NCBI GenBank assembly: GCA_026122225.1
Contig: JANEZZ010001870.1
Span: 496,001 to 560,000, forward strand
From: Heloderma charlesbogerti
Taxonomy: Eukaryota > Chordata > Lepidosauria > Squamata > Helodermatidae
Direction of reading: 5' to 3'
DNA length: 64,000 bases
Below are positions 10,708 through 22,700 of this stretch, in pieces; within the stretch, counting starts at the first letter, position 1; every line of letters begins with the position of its first letter. The notes below the pieces were generated by a model. The model had not been told where the DNA came from. It worked only from the letters and a program-made list of their open reading frames with translations, and did no database searches. A program made the position numbers and the translations under genes.

Positions 10708-13700
10708 CTGTTGGAACAAGGAACAGGGGGTGGGAACACGATAATGGGGAAATCTAAACATAAAACTGTCAAAACCCTTTCCCCCCCAAGGGCTTTGGGT
10801 AGAACCGCACCTTTTGGGGGACTGGCTATCAAGAGGAAGGTGGAGCTTGCAAAGCTGTGGTACGAGGGACAGAGCCAAGGGGGGAGGAGGGGAAAATAAT
10901 CTTTCCCAGCAAGCCATGACTGAGGAACCAGGATAGAAATCTCAAGGTTTTGAAGGACATCATATTTGTCAGAGAATTGTCTTAAACCCCACATCTTTAA
11001 CAGTTAATGTAGAACAGTACTAAACAGATCTCATAGGGTATCAAAATCTCACCATATCCTGCAGTTCTCGCAGTTGTTTCCCTGTCAGCCCTCCAATGCC
11101 CAGGTCATCATCGTCCTCTTCAGGCTGGGCAGGTACAATCCCTGAAGATGGGCCTGGTTTAATGAAGAACTCCTCATGCTGGTCCAAGAGCAACCCATGC
11201 AGCATCCAAGCAGAGAGCTGCTTATACATAACGGCATGACACATGGCTAAGACCCTGGAGGTGTGGGGAGACAAAAGGGGCACAGAACCAGAGCTGGGGT
11301 GGGGGAATGGGAGCTGGCATCCAGTCTGAGGCCAGGAAAGGGAGCTGGCATCACTCCTCTCTGAACGGCTGTGCATTCCAATAAAAGCCCCAAGGGATCC
11401 AAGCACTGCAAGCTGTAGCCACACTGAAGCTAGTTCAACCGAGGTCCAGGAGGCCAAACTTCCCCCTGTGGATCATCTCCAAAGGGAGCTGGGGAGAACA
11501 AGTGCCATAAAAGCTGCAGTGGCACTTCAGGAGGATTAATTTATCGGGGGACAGACTCCTGGGACCTAGAACTTGGCGTTCCTGTCCAGACTTGGAATGG
11601 CTCCCGCCCAGAAGGCCTCGGGAAGCAGGGAACTCAATGGACGTCCCTTACTTTTCGAGAGCACGCCGTACAGGTGGCAGGCCGCCACGGCTGTATCTGT
11701 TGACAGTCTCCAAGATTTGACAGCCATGAATCTGCAAAGGAAATAGCTCCAGTCACATCACTTCCTAGGGAAGAAATCCAAGGGTGCTCCAACGCTAGCT
11801 GACACCTGCACTCCAGAAGGCCCGCTCCTCCCCTCATCTCCTGCTAACCCAGAGGGGAAGGAAGTCACTTTAAGCTCTCATCCACATATACACACCATTC
11901 CTATTTTTCTGTGGATGGGGGCAGCAGGTCTTGGGCTGGATCCAGGATCTGCCTTCCGTTGATGGAAGGGCTCTGCTCACCGACAGTGCCTCCACCCAAT
12001 TTTGGGGGATCTCCCCTCCCCACTGCACCTCAGCTGCACCGCTGCACCATTCAGCATGGTCCCCCTGACCTTCTGTGTAGCATTTTCAAGGAGCTAGAGG
12101 GGTTGCCATAGGGGGAAGGAAGTCAGCTTCCACCAGCCCAATTGCATATGCTTCAATCTGGATCCAACCGCTCCTGGGCAGGCCTCTGTGAAAAGAGGAA
12201 GCCACTGCCAATGGAAACCAAGGCGCCTGGCCGTACCTTCTGGGTCTTTATCTGCTCCACCACAATCATCAATGAAGGGAAAAGGAGCTGAAACTGCAAA
12301 ACAAGAAGCTGCATGTAAGGACAGTTTTGCTAGTTAGACTGGGGCGGCGGCGGCGGTGAACATTGGGCTTAATGTAAAAAGTAGACGGAGGGCATCCTCA
12401 AATGGGTCACTCCTCCCACTTGCTCCAGTATGCAAAAACAGCCTTGTTTCGCAAGGCTCTCCTATTCCATGTGTGAGAGTTTCTCCCAGTTTGGAGATAT
12501 ATCACAGCAAAAGAGAACAGGCTTGGAACCAAACAAATCCAGGAACTGCTCATCAATAATGCAACTCATTTGTAGTTAGAATCAGAAGAAACAAGAGGAC
12601 AGAAGAGAGGCATCCCCAGGACTCAGCTATTCTAGCTCAAACCCCGAGAGTCAGAGAGCCCCACTCCAATCCCCAGCAGAATGCAGCACCAACCGAGGGG
12701 AACCTGAATCCACTGAAGAAAGGGAACTTATCGTGGCAAGCCCTACATTCCGTCTGCCTACAGTGAAGGAGAGTATCCCTGCATGGCAGGGCTGGCACCC
12801 ACCAGGACCCCCACAAGCACCCACCAGACCCCCATTGTCTCGCCTCCCGCCAGACTCGGCAGCGAGGAAGCAGGAAGTCAGCAGATCAGGGGGCTTGTTT
12901 ATTGCTGAGGTGAAGCAGTGGGGATGCAGAAGTGGCAGCAAACGCAATGGGGAGAGTGTGGTGGAACAACGGGGGTGAAACGGGGGGTAATGGGGGGCAG
13001 AAGCAGTCGGGGCAAAAAGAAAGGAGGGGAAGCAGGTGAAAGGAAACCCTGACCGGGAAGAACGGGGGCAAGAAAAGTGGGAATTCTAGAAAGGGGGCAA
13101 GAAAATATGCCCATGCCCCCCCCCCATAACATGAGTGCAGCCTTGAAAAGAATTGTCATGTGCGTTCATGGGACTGAAAAGGTTGCCTACTGCATCATAT
13201 GGGATGCCCAGAAGTGGTATCCATCCTAGGGTGGACCCTTCACTGCACTGGATCCCAAATCTGAGCCTGCTGAAGCATTCCCCTTCAGAAGGACCTTTGG
13301 CAGAGAAAAAGTGTTCAGCTTGTAGTGCTGCACGCCGAGAACCATGTAGACACCCTACAAATATCAACTAGGGGTGCATTAGTGCTAAAGAAAGCAGACG
13401 TGGTAGTACTTCTTGTGGAATGGACCATAATACCCCAAGGTACAGCAGAAACAGATGCCTCATAGTACACAGATGGATACTGTGATCCACTTGATAATAC
13501 TCATTCCTATGGTAGATAGGTGAAAAGAAAGAGAAACAAACACGGAAGACCCTGGTTCATCTGAGGATGTATGAAGATGTATGAAGACCTTGACTGGTCT
13601 TCATACATCTAGCTGACACCACTTTCTCTCCTTCAGATGGTTCAGGTAAAACAAAGGTAGGACCAGCTCTTACACTTGTCGAAACAAGGAGTTCACCTTG

Positions 13701-16700
13701 GAAAGAAAGAAAGGGTCTGTTCATAACTGAATCAGGGTGGAACATACAGAGCTCCTTCCTTGCCAAAAGAGTTCCTGGCTCCAATACGCTACATGTGAGT
13801 AGTGATTGCCACAAAATAGCACCTCTAAGACAAGCTTTTTCAAGGACACTGTGAAAAGTGGCTCAAACAGACGTTGTGTTAAAGCTCTCAGCGCTTTGTG
13901 AAAATCCCATATAAGGGATCTGTAAACTGTTGGAGACTTGGGAAGAGAAGCTCCACACAGGAATGTTTTCATTTTTGGACAATCGGAAACCAGGTCCAGA
14001 GGTCCTGTCTGGACTATTGTGAAGGCTTCCAACTTGTCGGTTGAGCATGTTTGGACCCAGAGCCAGATCTCTGCCCAACAGGAGGAAAGCCAGTACTATC
14101 CGAATCTCTGCTTCTAAAGGAATCAATCCTTCCCCCCTGATGAATTCTTTCTGTATATATGGTTGGATACCAGGAAGACATGATGGTATCCACCCCTCTG
14201 CTGTCATAACCATTGCCCTTCAAGATCAACTTCTCAACTTCAAAGATTGCAGCTACAGTCAGGTGGGGTCTGGATGCAGTGTGACACCTTGGCTTTGCAA
14301 CTCCTTCCAAAGGCCCCCCCCCCCCCCATGACATTTCCATCTAAGAACCATACCTGCCAGAGCCAGTTTATAGCCTACAGAATAATCTCTGCCCTGATCT
14401 TTGCAGCTCAGTTGGTGGAAAAGCATACAGGAGATACCTAGACCACTGAGTCTGAGGGCCTCTATTTCCTCTGCCCCTTCACACTGGAATCTGGCAAAGA
14501 ATCCACCCCATTGTTGTCTAGAAACAGGTCCACCTCCATACACCCCAAAATGATGATGTCTCTGAAGAACTATGGAGGCAAACTCCACTTTCACTAATCC
14601 AAGGTCCTGGCAGCTTAGCCAGTCTGCCTTGCTGTTGAATTCTTCATAAATGTGCTGTAATAATAGGGATACCAGATGCTTTTCTGCCCAATTATAGGCA
14701 GCACCAACTCAAGAGATCAAGGGTGCCCCCCCCCCCATGAACGCATGCTCTCCCTGTTGCCTGGTCTGCAGGGCTAGACAGACCACCCTCAATTCCAACA
14801 AACGTAAGCTGCCGCTGGCTGCCTCCCGAGACCTCGTCATCACCCCCTTGCAGTGAGCTTGCATCTGCGGTTGCCTGCACCCCCGGCAGCCTCCCTGATC
14901 CTAGAGCTAGCAACACCCACCACCCCGTTTTTAAACCTCCACAGCCACAGCAACTGCGTAGTGCTCCTGCACTGTTCTCTCTGCCTGAAAAGGCAAGAGG
15001 AGCCACAGCAAGAGCCTCCTGGCTCTGTGCCTGAGATCAAAGGCTGCTGCAAATGTACCAGGGAATTGCTTCTGAATGTGGGGAGAACATTGGCGCCCTG
15101 ATCACCTGGGGCATCTTCGCCCTCCTTTCCTGTGGAAAACAGACCAGGCCTGAAAGGTGGCTTTTCTGAGGATTTGCAAGGAACCCAGTGCGAGTATAGT
15201 GAAAGCCGGTGTGGTGCAGTGTTTAGACTAGGTCTAAACACTGGACCAGTGTTGGGCTAGGACTCAGGCGACCAGTTTCAAATCCCTACTCAGCCATGAA
15301 GCTCACTGGGTGACTTTGGGCCAGTCACTGACTCTCAGCCTAACTTACCTCACAGGGCTGTGATAAGGATAAAATGGAGAAGAGGATCATGTACACCGCC
15401 TTGGGCTCCTTGGAGGAAAGGGCAGGATATAAATGTAACAAATGAATGATAAATAGCCCATGCTGCTCCAGAGGCTAGGGGCCATCATATCTCTGATCAT
15501 CGTATCTCCATCAGGAAAGACATCATATGAGCAGATTGTCTACATATTGCAGATGTGCTCCTTCTGAAGCCTCAAGTGAGCCCCGAGTGCCACCATCGGC
15601 TTTGTGCACAAATGTGGCGCAGGTGAACATCCAATGGGCAACACTTTCTGGCAGTACTCCCCCCACCAGGCAAAGCAAAGTGATTTTCGAGTGAATCAGA
15701 ATATGGAAGTATGCTTCTGTCAGACTGAAGGAAACTAGGAACTCCTCCTTGCAAATGGGTTTCATAGCTGTCTTCAGGGCGTCCATGAGGAATTCGCTTT
15801 TCTTTTTGAACCAATTTAACTGTTTGAAGTTTAAGACCACTCTCCAAATCCCCATTCTTTTTGGGACTGTGAAGAAGAGCAGGTGCTGGAGAAGCAATGA
15901 GCTGATGGAAACTGTTACAGATAGGTGATGAGTTGCAACACCAGCAACTGGCTTTCTTCTGGTAGGTCACGGGGGGCATAATGAAATCATCACGAGGAAA
16001 CCATGGATTTCTGGATGAGACAGATAATCTAGGTCCATTTCAATCTGGCTAATGGACTGCTTTAGTTGCCTTGGTGGACAATCTATGCCAGGAAGTGGAC
16101 AGGGGGAGGGTGCCCCTGTTGGTTCTGCTGGACCTCTGAAGGGGTTTAATACCTTTCACCATGGTATCCCTCTGAGGCATCTGTCTGAGATGGGACTGGG
16201 AGGCACTGTTCTTTGGTGGCTCCGGCCATTCTCAGAGGGCCTATTTCAGAAGATGGTGCTCGGAGAGTCCTCGTTGACTCCGTGGCTGTGGGCCTGTGGT
16301 TGTCCTTCAGGGTTCCGTATGCATGACATGAACATACACATGAAACCGTTGGGAGAGGCTGTCCAGAGTTTGGGCACTTGGTGCCACCAGTATGCTCTCT
16401 CCCTCCTTTCCATCTAAATCCACGAAAGCTGTTCTAGTTCTAACTCAGTCCTGTGCACTGGAAAGGATGGGGGTGAACAAACTGAAGTTTAATCCAGACA
16501 AGGCAGAGGTGCTCCTGGTTAGTCAAAAGGGAGATCAAGGAGTAGGGATGCAACCTGTGCTGGATGGGGTTACACTATCCTATTCACCCAAACTGCGAGA
16601 CTCAGGCTTGCAGTTTGGGTGTACTCCTGGCCTCAGCTCTGAACCTGGATGCCCAGGTTTCACCAGAAGTGTATTCGCACAGCTGAGGCTGTTGCGCCCA

Positions 16701-19700
16701 CTGTACCCGTTCCTAGAGATGTATAATCTAGACACTGTTACATGTTTGGACATGTCACATGTACTGCAACACACTCTTATGTGGTGCTGCCTTTGAAAAC
16801 TGTTCAGAAACTTCAGCTGATCCAGAATGCTGTGGTCAGATTGTTGACCAGGAGGCACGTGACTCTTGTTCACTGGCTACTGATCCAGGAACAATTCAAA
16901 GTGCTGGTTGTGACCTTTAAAGTTCTATACTGTTCTTTTAAAATGTTTTAATTACGGGGTTTTATTCTTTTATCTTGCTGTTCACCGCTCTGAGATCTTT
17001 GATGTAGAGCGGTATATAAATATTGTAAATAAATAAAAATACAACTTGAGATTGGGCTACCCAAAAGACTGCCTTCTCCCATACAAGCCTGCCTGGGTTT
17101 TTAGTTCTTTGGGGACGCCCTTCAGTACCGCTACCTTCAGAGGTCTGCTTGGTGGTGATGTAAGAGAGGGCCTTCTTGGTGGCTGCTCCCAAGCTGTGAA
17201 ACTCTGTGCTGAGGGAGGCCAGTTTGGCTTGGCTCCCCCTCTGCTGTCCTTCCACTGTCAGGCAGCTGTTCAAGCAGGCCTTCGGCTTGTGAAATGGTCT
17301 GTTGGATGGGGTGCTGCTTTTATCCTGTAATTTGAGTTTTTAATGTATCTGTTTTATTATTATGTTTAACTGAGTTTTAATCTTTTATTAGAATGTTTAT
17401 ATGACTGTTAGTCGCCTTAAGCAACATTTTCTTGGGGGACAAGAGGGGTGTAAATGAAATAAATAAATGTGATGTCCAGAACAGAACCCTCCCTTACACT
17501 GGCCCGGTTTGCATGAACCGGTGGCATATCATGGGTTAATTAACCCATTTCCCGTGATGCGTGCCATGGCCATATTGAATGTTCAGCATCCAATCTACGT
17601 GACGTCTGAAAGCACACATTATAGGTTAATTGTGGATTAAGCAAGTAGTTAGGTTAACTGTGGATTGTTTAACCCTCAATTAACCTACAGACCTGGTCTG
17701 CATGTAATGACAACCCATTGGTTGTCAGGGATGTGCATGCACACTGCCTGCAGCATGCCTGCCTCTTCCGCTTTGTTGTTGGGTTAACAGCTGTTTTGCT
17801 TAGCTCCTCAAAAAGGCAGCAGCCCAGGTTCTCACGTTACACTGCACAAACTACAAAGGAGCTGACTGTGGGTTGTGCTGTAAAGCAGAAGAGGTGGGAT
17901 TAAACCGATGGGTTGCCGTTCCTTGCGAACCAGGTCTATAGGTTAAGCATGGGTTAGACAACTCAGTTAACCTAACTACTAATTGTAGTTTAACTACGGT
18001 TTGTTAACACGTGCTTAACCTGTAATATCTGGGTTCAGACATCAGGTAGCAACCCACAACCTGTGTGTGAATACTGAAAATGGCTGCAGAATGCACCTGG
18101 AATGCACGACAGCAAATCATGGGATAATCAATTAAATCATAATTTGCCACTGTTACATGTGAATGGGTCCTTTGTGTAGGGCCCACTGGTTAATCTGAAG
18201 AGTTGTGCCGACTGCTGCCTTCTACCACCTCTTCGTGCTTAAGATGGCGCCTTGTGAAATGCCCCAATGCTGCTGCTTAGGCTCTAGTCCTCTTCCAGGA
18301 AGGTCTAGCGGTTCTTGTTCTGAACTGTGCCCAGGAGGGACAAAATGGGAAATTATTCTGCCCAGAGCCCCTCCACTCCCCCTTCTTGAAGGCAGTGCCT
18401 CTGGCTCCTAGAGCAGCCTAGGAAGCTGTGCTCAAAGGCTCCTGCCTGCTTCCTAGGATGCACTAGGAACAAGGCTTCTATGGCAGGAACCACCGAGCTT
18501 GTTTCTGGAGCATTTTTCTTAAATCATTCCAGGTCACAGAGTGTGGGATGTCAGGATCCTTCAGAAAGGGAGTGGATATGGGGAAGGGCCAGGAGCCAGG
18601 ATTCCTGGGTGCTCTGAGAACGGAGGGTTCTGGGAGGAGTGTTGGGTTTATCTGATCAAAGCAGGTTCCAGGCTTCTGAAACGCTCACTCACACAGTTCC
18701 CACCCAAGAGCGAGTTGCATACAAGTCATACGTGAATGTGCAGGTCGGTGTGTATGCACACACACACGTGCAGCCCTGCCACCTGAGCACACACCTGATG
18801 TGGCCCCTGGGGACACAAAGATGGTGCACCCATCTTAGATGTCAGAGCACCCTCTGCCTGCCAGCCACCTTGAGCTTGCTGCCTGCTTCCTAAACATCTC
18901 TGGTCAAGAGACCCTCTCTGAGCTGCTTGGAGATTCCCCTCGCAGGCTGTGTCTCAGCACTGTGTGGGGGCTGGGCTTGCACTCGCCAAACCCACTTGCA
19001 GACTTTGGGAGGCAGCAGCTTTGTCAGCAGTGGGCAGTAAGGATGACCCTCCCCACTCACCCCTGCTGTCCGTGTCACAGGGGCTCCACACCCACCAGAA
19101 GGGGCAGATAAGCGCAGTCCCTGTGCCACAGAAACTGCGTGTCGCCCAGGGGCTTCTCCTGCACTTCGCCCAGGTCCTTGGCTGCTCAGGAGGCCGTCAC
19201 ATCTCAACAGGAAGACCTTACTTCCCAGGCATATGACTGCTTGCCTCCGCCCCTCCCCAACTGAAACGCATGGCAGGACTGGGCCATCTCCCCACACAGA
19301 CAGAATTTGTTTCCTTGTGGCCAATGGACAATATGGCTCTGAGACGGCTTAGAAACAACCCTCCGCTGGCTTTCTGCCCACTTTAACTGATCTGAAAAAG
19401 GAGGGGGCTGCAAGGGGCCTGGTCAAGAAAAATTAGCAAAGGTCGACCAAGGCGTTGTTCTTTGGCGCTGGGCAGGATGAGAACTAGAAGGGCATCACTG
19501 CTACACTGGACAGAGTACACAAAGCTGCTTCGTGTAGCCCCACTCGGCCATGGAAGCTCACTGGGTGACTTTGGGCCAGTCACAGACTCTCAGCCCAACC
19601 TACCTCACAGGGTTGTTGTTGTGAGGATACAACGGTGAGGAGGAGGATAATGTAAGCCGCCTTGAGTTCCTTGCGAGAGGGAGAAAGGCGGGGTATAAAT

Positions 19701-22700
19701 GCAATAAATAAATAAATAAATACATAAATAAATACTTACTGAAGCAAGCGGGAGGATCAACACATATGAAGATATCCTCAATCCACTGTCGTAAAGGGTC
19801 ACCCAGGCCCCATTTAACAAGAGCAACCCCCCCCCCAGCCCTCAGTAAGCCTGCTTGAATCCCTCATCTGTAGTATTTCAGATGTATATGTGGGCCATCC
19901 CAGTGCATGGCACCATTTTCCCCCAAGCTTTGCATGTTCCCAACAACTCCGTTTTGCATGGGGCCCCAGTTAGTGGATCTTTGGCATCTAGTAAAAAGAA
20001 CAAAGTAGATCCTGCAAGGCTGAAATCTGCCCATGCCTGATCTAGGCAAGCTTCTTTTCAGAACGCAGCAGTAGAGAGAAGCTCCTGCTCTATCACTGAG
20101 ATGGCAATTTCTCCAGCAGAGGGGAGTTATAAGCAGGCAGAACTCACCTGGTCTAGGGAGTAGTTGACATGCGAGATGGTGAGGTGAGGATCAGCCAGAA
20201 ACTGCCAAAAACAAAGGGATGAAGGTGTGAGAGGCCAGAATAACCCTTTGGGCCGAAATTCCCAAAATACAAGCAGGGCGGAGCAGGAGCTTGTTGCCAG
20301 GAGAGTAACATTCCACCAGTTTATGTGCTCCCCAGCACCTTGGCTCCAAAAAGTTTCATTTTAACTGAAAGGGTGAGCTACCAAGGATTGATCTGCACAG
20401 GGCAAATCAAATTGCCCCTTTTTCCTATTAAAAACCGTAATGACACAGACAAAGGAGTGCCCCCTGGCCACTATTCTGCTACCATGGGACCTCCTGAGAT
20501 CATAAATGCCCAATGCCCCTCTGGTTCTGGTCGATGGCCTTGTAGGCCCCTTCCAACCCTACTATTCTATGATTCCAATGTGAGCAAAGCCTCACTATAC
20601 TAGCTATTGAATTGGCCACTGACAGTCCTAAGTACAGACACTGCATAAATCCCACTACCAGCATGCATCCCGTTCTTTTGTTCAAGAAGCACATTCATGT
20701 GCCTGAGAACTACCCTTCCAGGACCACCCCATTTTCTTCAGTCTTCTGTTACTCAAACACATAACTGTTAGTCTCGCCTTCTCGTGCCAAGTAGTCTCCT
20801 CCTTCTCCTGCCTTATGTTTGTGAGTTTCCACCCTAGAATCTGCATCTCTGATCTCCCAGCAAAAAAACAGGAAGGTCTGGGTATATCTCTTTCTTGTCT
20901 TTTACTTTCATACCCTGCTTTCTTCAAGTTCCACTGCAAGTACTCCATTCCTTCCTTTTCCTACAAAGCCAAAGATTTTGTGTATTACGGGTTAACACTT
21001 TTCGTTTTTAGATTGTTTTACGGTGTTTATTTGTATTTATATCATTGTGCTGATCATGGGTTATATTTATTATGGGTTTTCTGTTATATTGATTATGGAT
21101 TTCTGTATTTGTGCATATAAGTCACTTCAAGACAGTTTTTGTGATGGGAAGCAACACATAAATGTAAAACATAATACCATGCAGTTGTGCCACTCACTCG
21201 ATAACACCTCTCCTCTTGAGAACCCCCTCAGAGTCAACCATTTGATTACTTGTTATATTTTATCAATAAACTTCATTTTCTGGAAAAATTCTGATTTCAT
21301 CTCTGTTGCCTCCTTGCAGTTTACAATGGCAGTTTGCTTCCTAGACAAAAAGATCTCAGATATACACATTTGCTTCCGTATGTTTTGGTTAAAATGGTGC
21401 TAGCTTGGTTCAGTTTTACTAGACAGCCTAGCCTCCAGCACAATAAAACCAGGATCACATTGGGAAACAGTTCCCCTAACACACATTTCAGCTAAATTCC
21501 CCTAGTCATTCATGTTCCAGAAAGGCTTATTCCCTGATCATGGAGAAGTAGTCTGCAAACTTGTTTATAGAGCCACATACCCCAAGCAAGCATGGAAGAC
21601 AACTCCTTTTTCCAGCCACCACAGTAGGACAACTGTTTCCTGAGAACTAGAGAGAAGCATGCAGGTATTGTTGCTATGGAATGCCTTTCAGGCAGAACAG
21701 GTATCAGCACAGCCTTCATTCAGTCAGGCACAGTGCCACCAGAAGGACCTGCTGCTTTAGCAAGCCATTTCAGCAAAAGCAAAGTAACAAGGTGGATTTA
21801 TTTTTGTGAAGCAGCATGGACTGTTTTAAAAAAAGAACGAACTTCCAGCTGAGGGTTGCAAGCTGATTGCAAATGCAATCTCTGCATATCCTCCTTGGGA
21901 TTTTAAGAGCTTGGAAAGGAACTGATTTAGATATCTTTGTGAAATGAATTTGGTCTACAGGAAATAACTTTTTAAAGGATGAACTGATCTATTTTCCTAT
22001 GTATACTGATTTATTTGCTTGCAACAAATGATCTGTATGTTTTTTTAATGAATTGACTCTTCATAACCTAAATAAACTGTCATTTAACTGAAGAACGGAA
22101 CTGGCTAATTATATCTAGTCAGCAGAAGAGAAGGTCTGTGGTCTCCGAAAAACAGCTATTGCTGCTCAGAGGAAATGGAGTATGAAACAATATGAAAAAG
22201 GAAATAATGAATGTTAAAGACTTTGCATTATAAGGAAAGAAACATAGTAAAGCAAATATCAGAGTAAGAATGGGGGAATTAATCTAAAATTAAGGGCACA
22301 ATCCTACGGAGATGGTCAGCCACCTCCGAATTCAGAAGCGGCCAACAATCCAATGCAGAGTGGGCGGAGCACGGAGGGAATCCTTTCCTCTGCGCTCCGG
22401 CTGCCCTGCATTTGTGCCTAGGCAGCTGTGCTTACACATGCAGAAACAGGGACGAACCGCACTGCCTACAAGGCAGCGGGGAGCGAGTTTCCCAGAAACC
22501 AAAAAATCCTATGGTCGTCTAGACACTGTCTAGCAGCCATAGGATTTCTCCCTAACTAACTTGTATCATCTATTAGATATTATGCATTATGGGAAGAATG
22601 TACTGTGAATGAATGAATGATATGATGTGTGTGTTTGTGTAACTAATTTTCCTTCTCTGACTATTGTAAACTATATAGTAGATATTAACCAAAATGTTTT

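Larger units (their letters stand above)
13557..15980 (-). mobile_element. DIRS-type tyrosine-recombinase retrotransposon, decayed
   Basis: Minus-strand remnants occur in the order reverse transcriptase (15523-15900), RNase H/linker region (about 14259-14590) and tyrosine recombinase (about 13560-14200). That order and the lack of a DDE integrase are characteristic of DIRS elements. All frames are broken by frameshifts and stops. A CORE-type SINE sits between the first two parts, and 14650-15200 is unassigned. The outer boundaries are uncertain; 13200-13556 might also belong to it. Confidence 0.7.
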
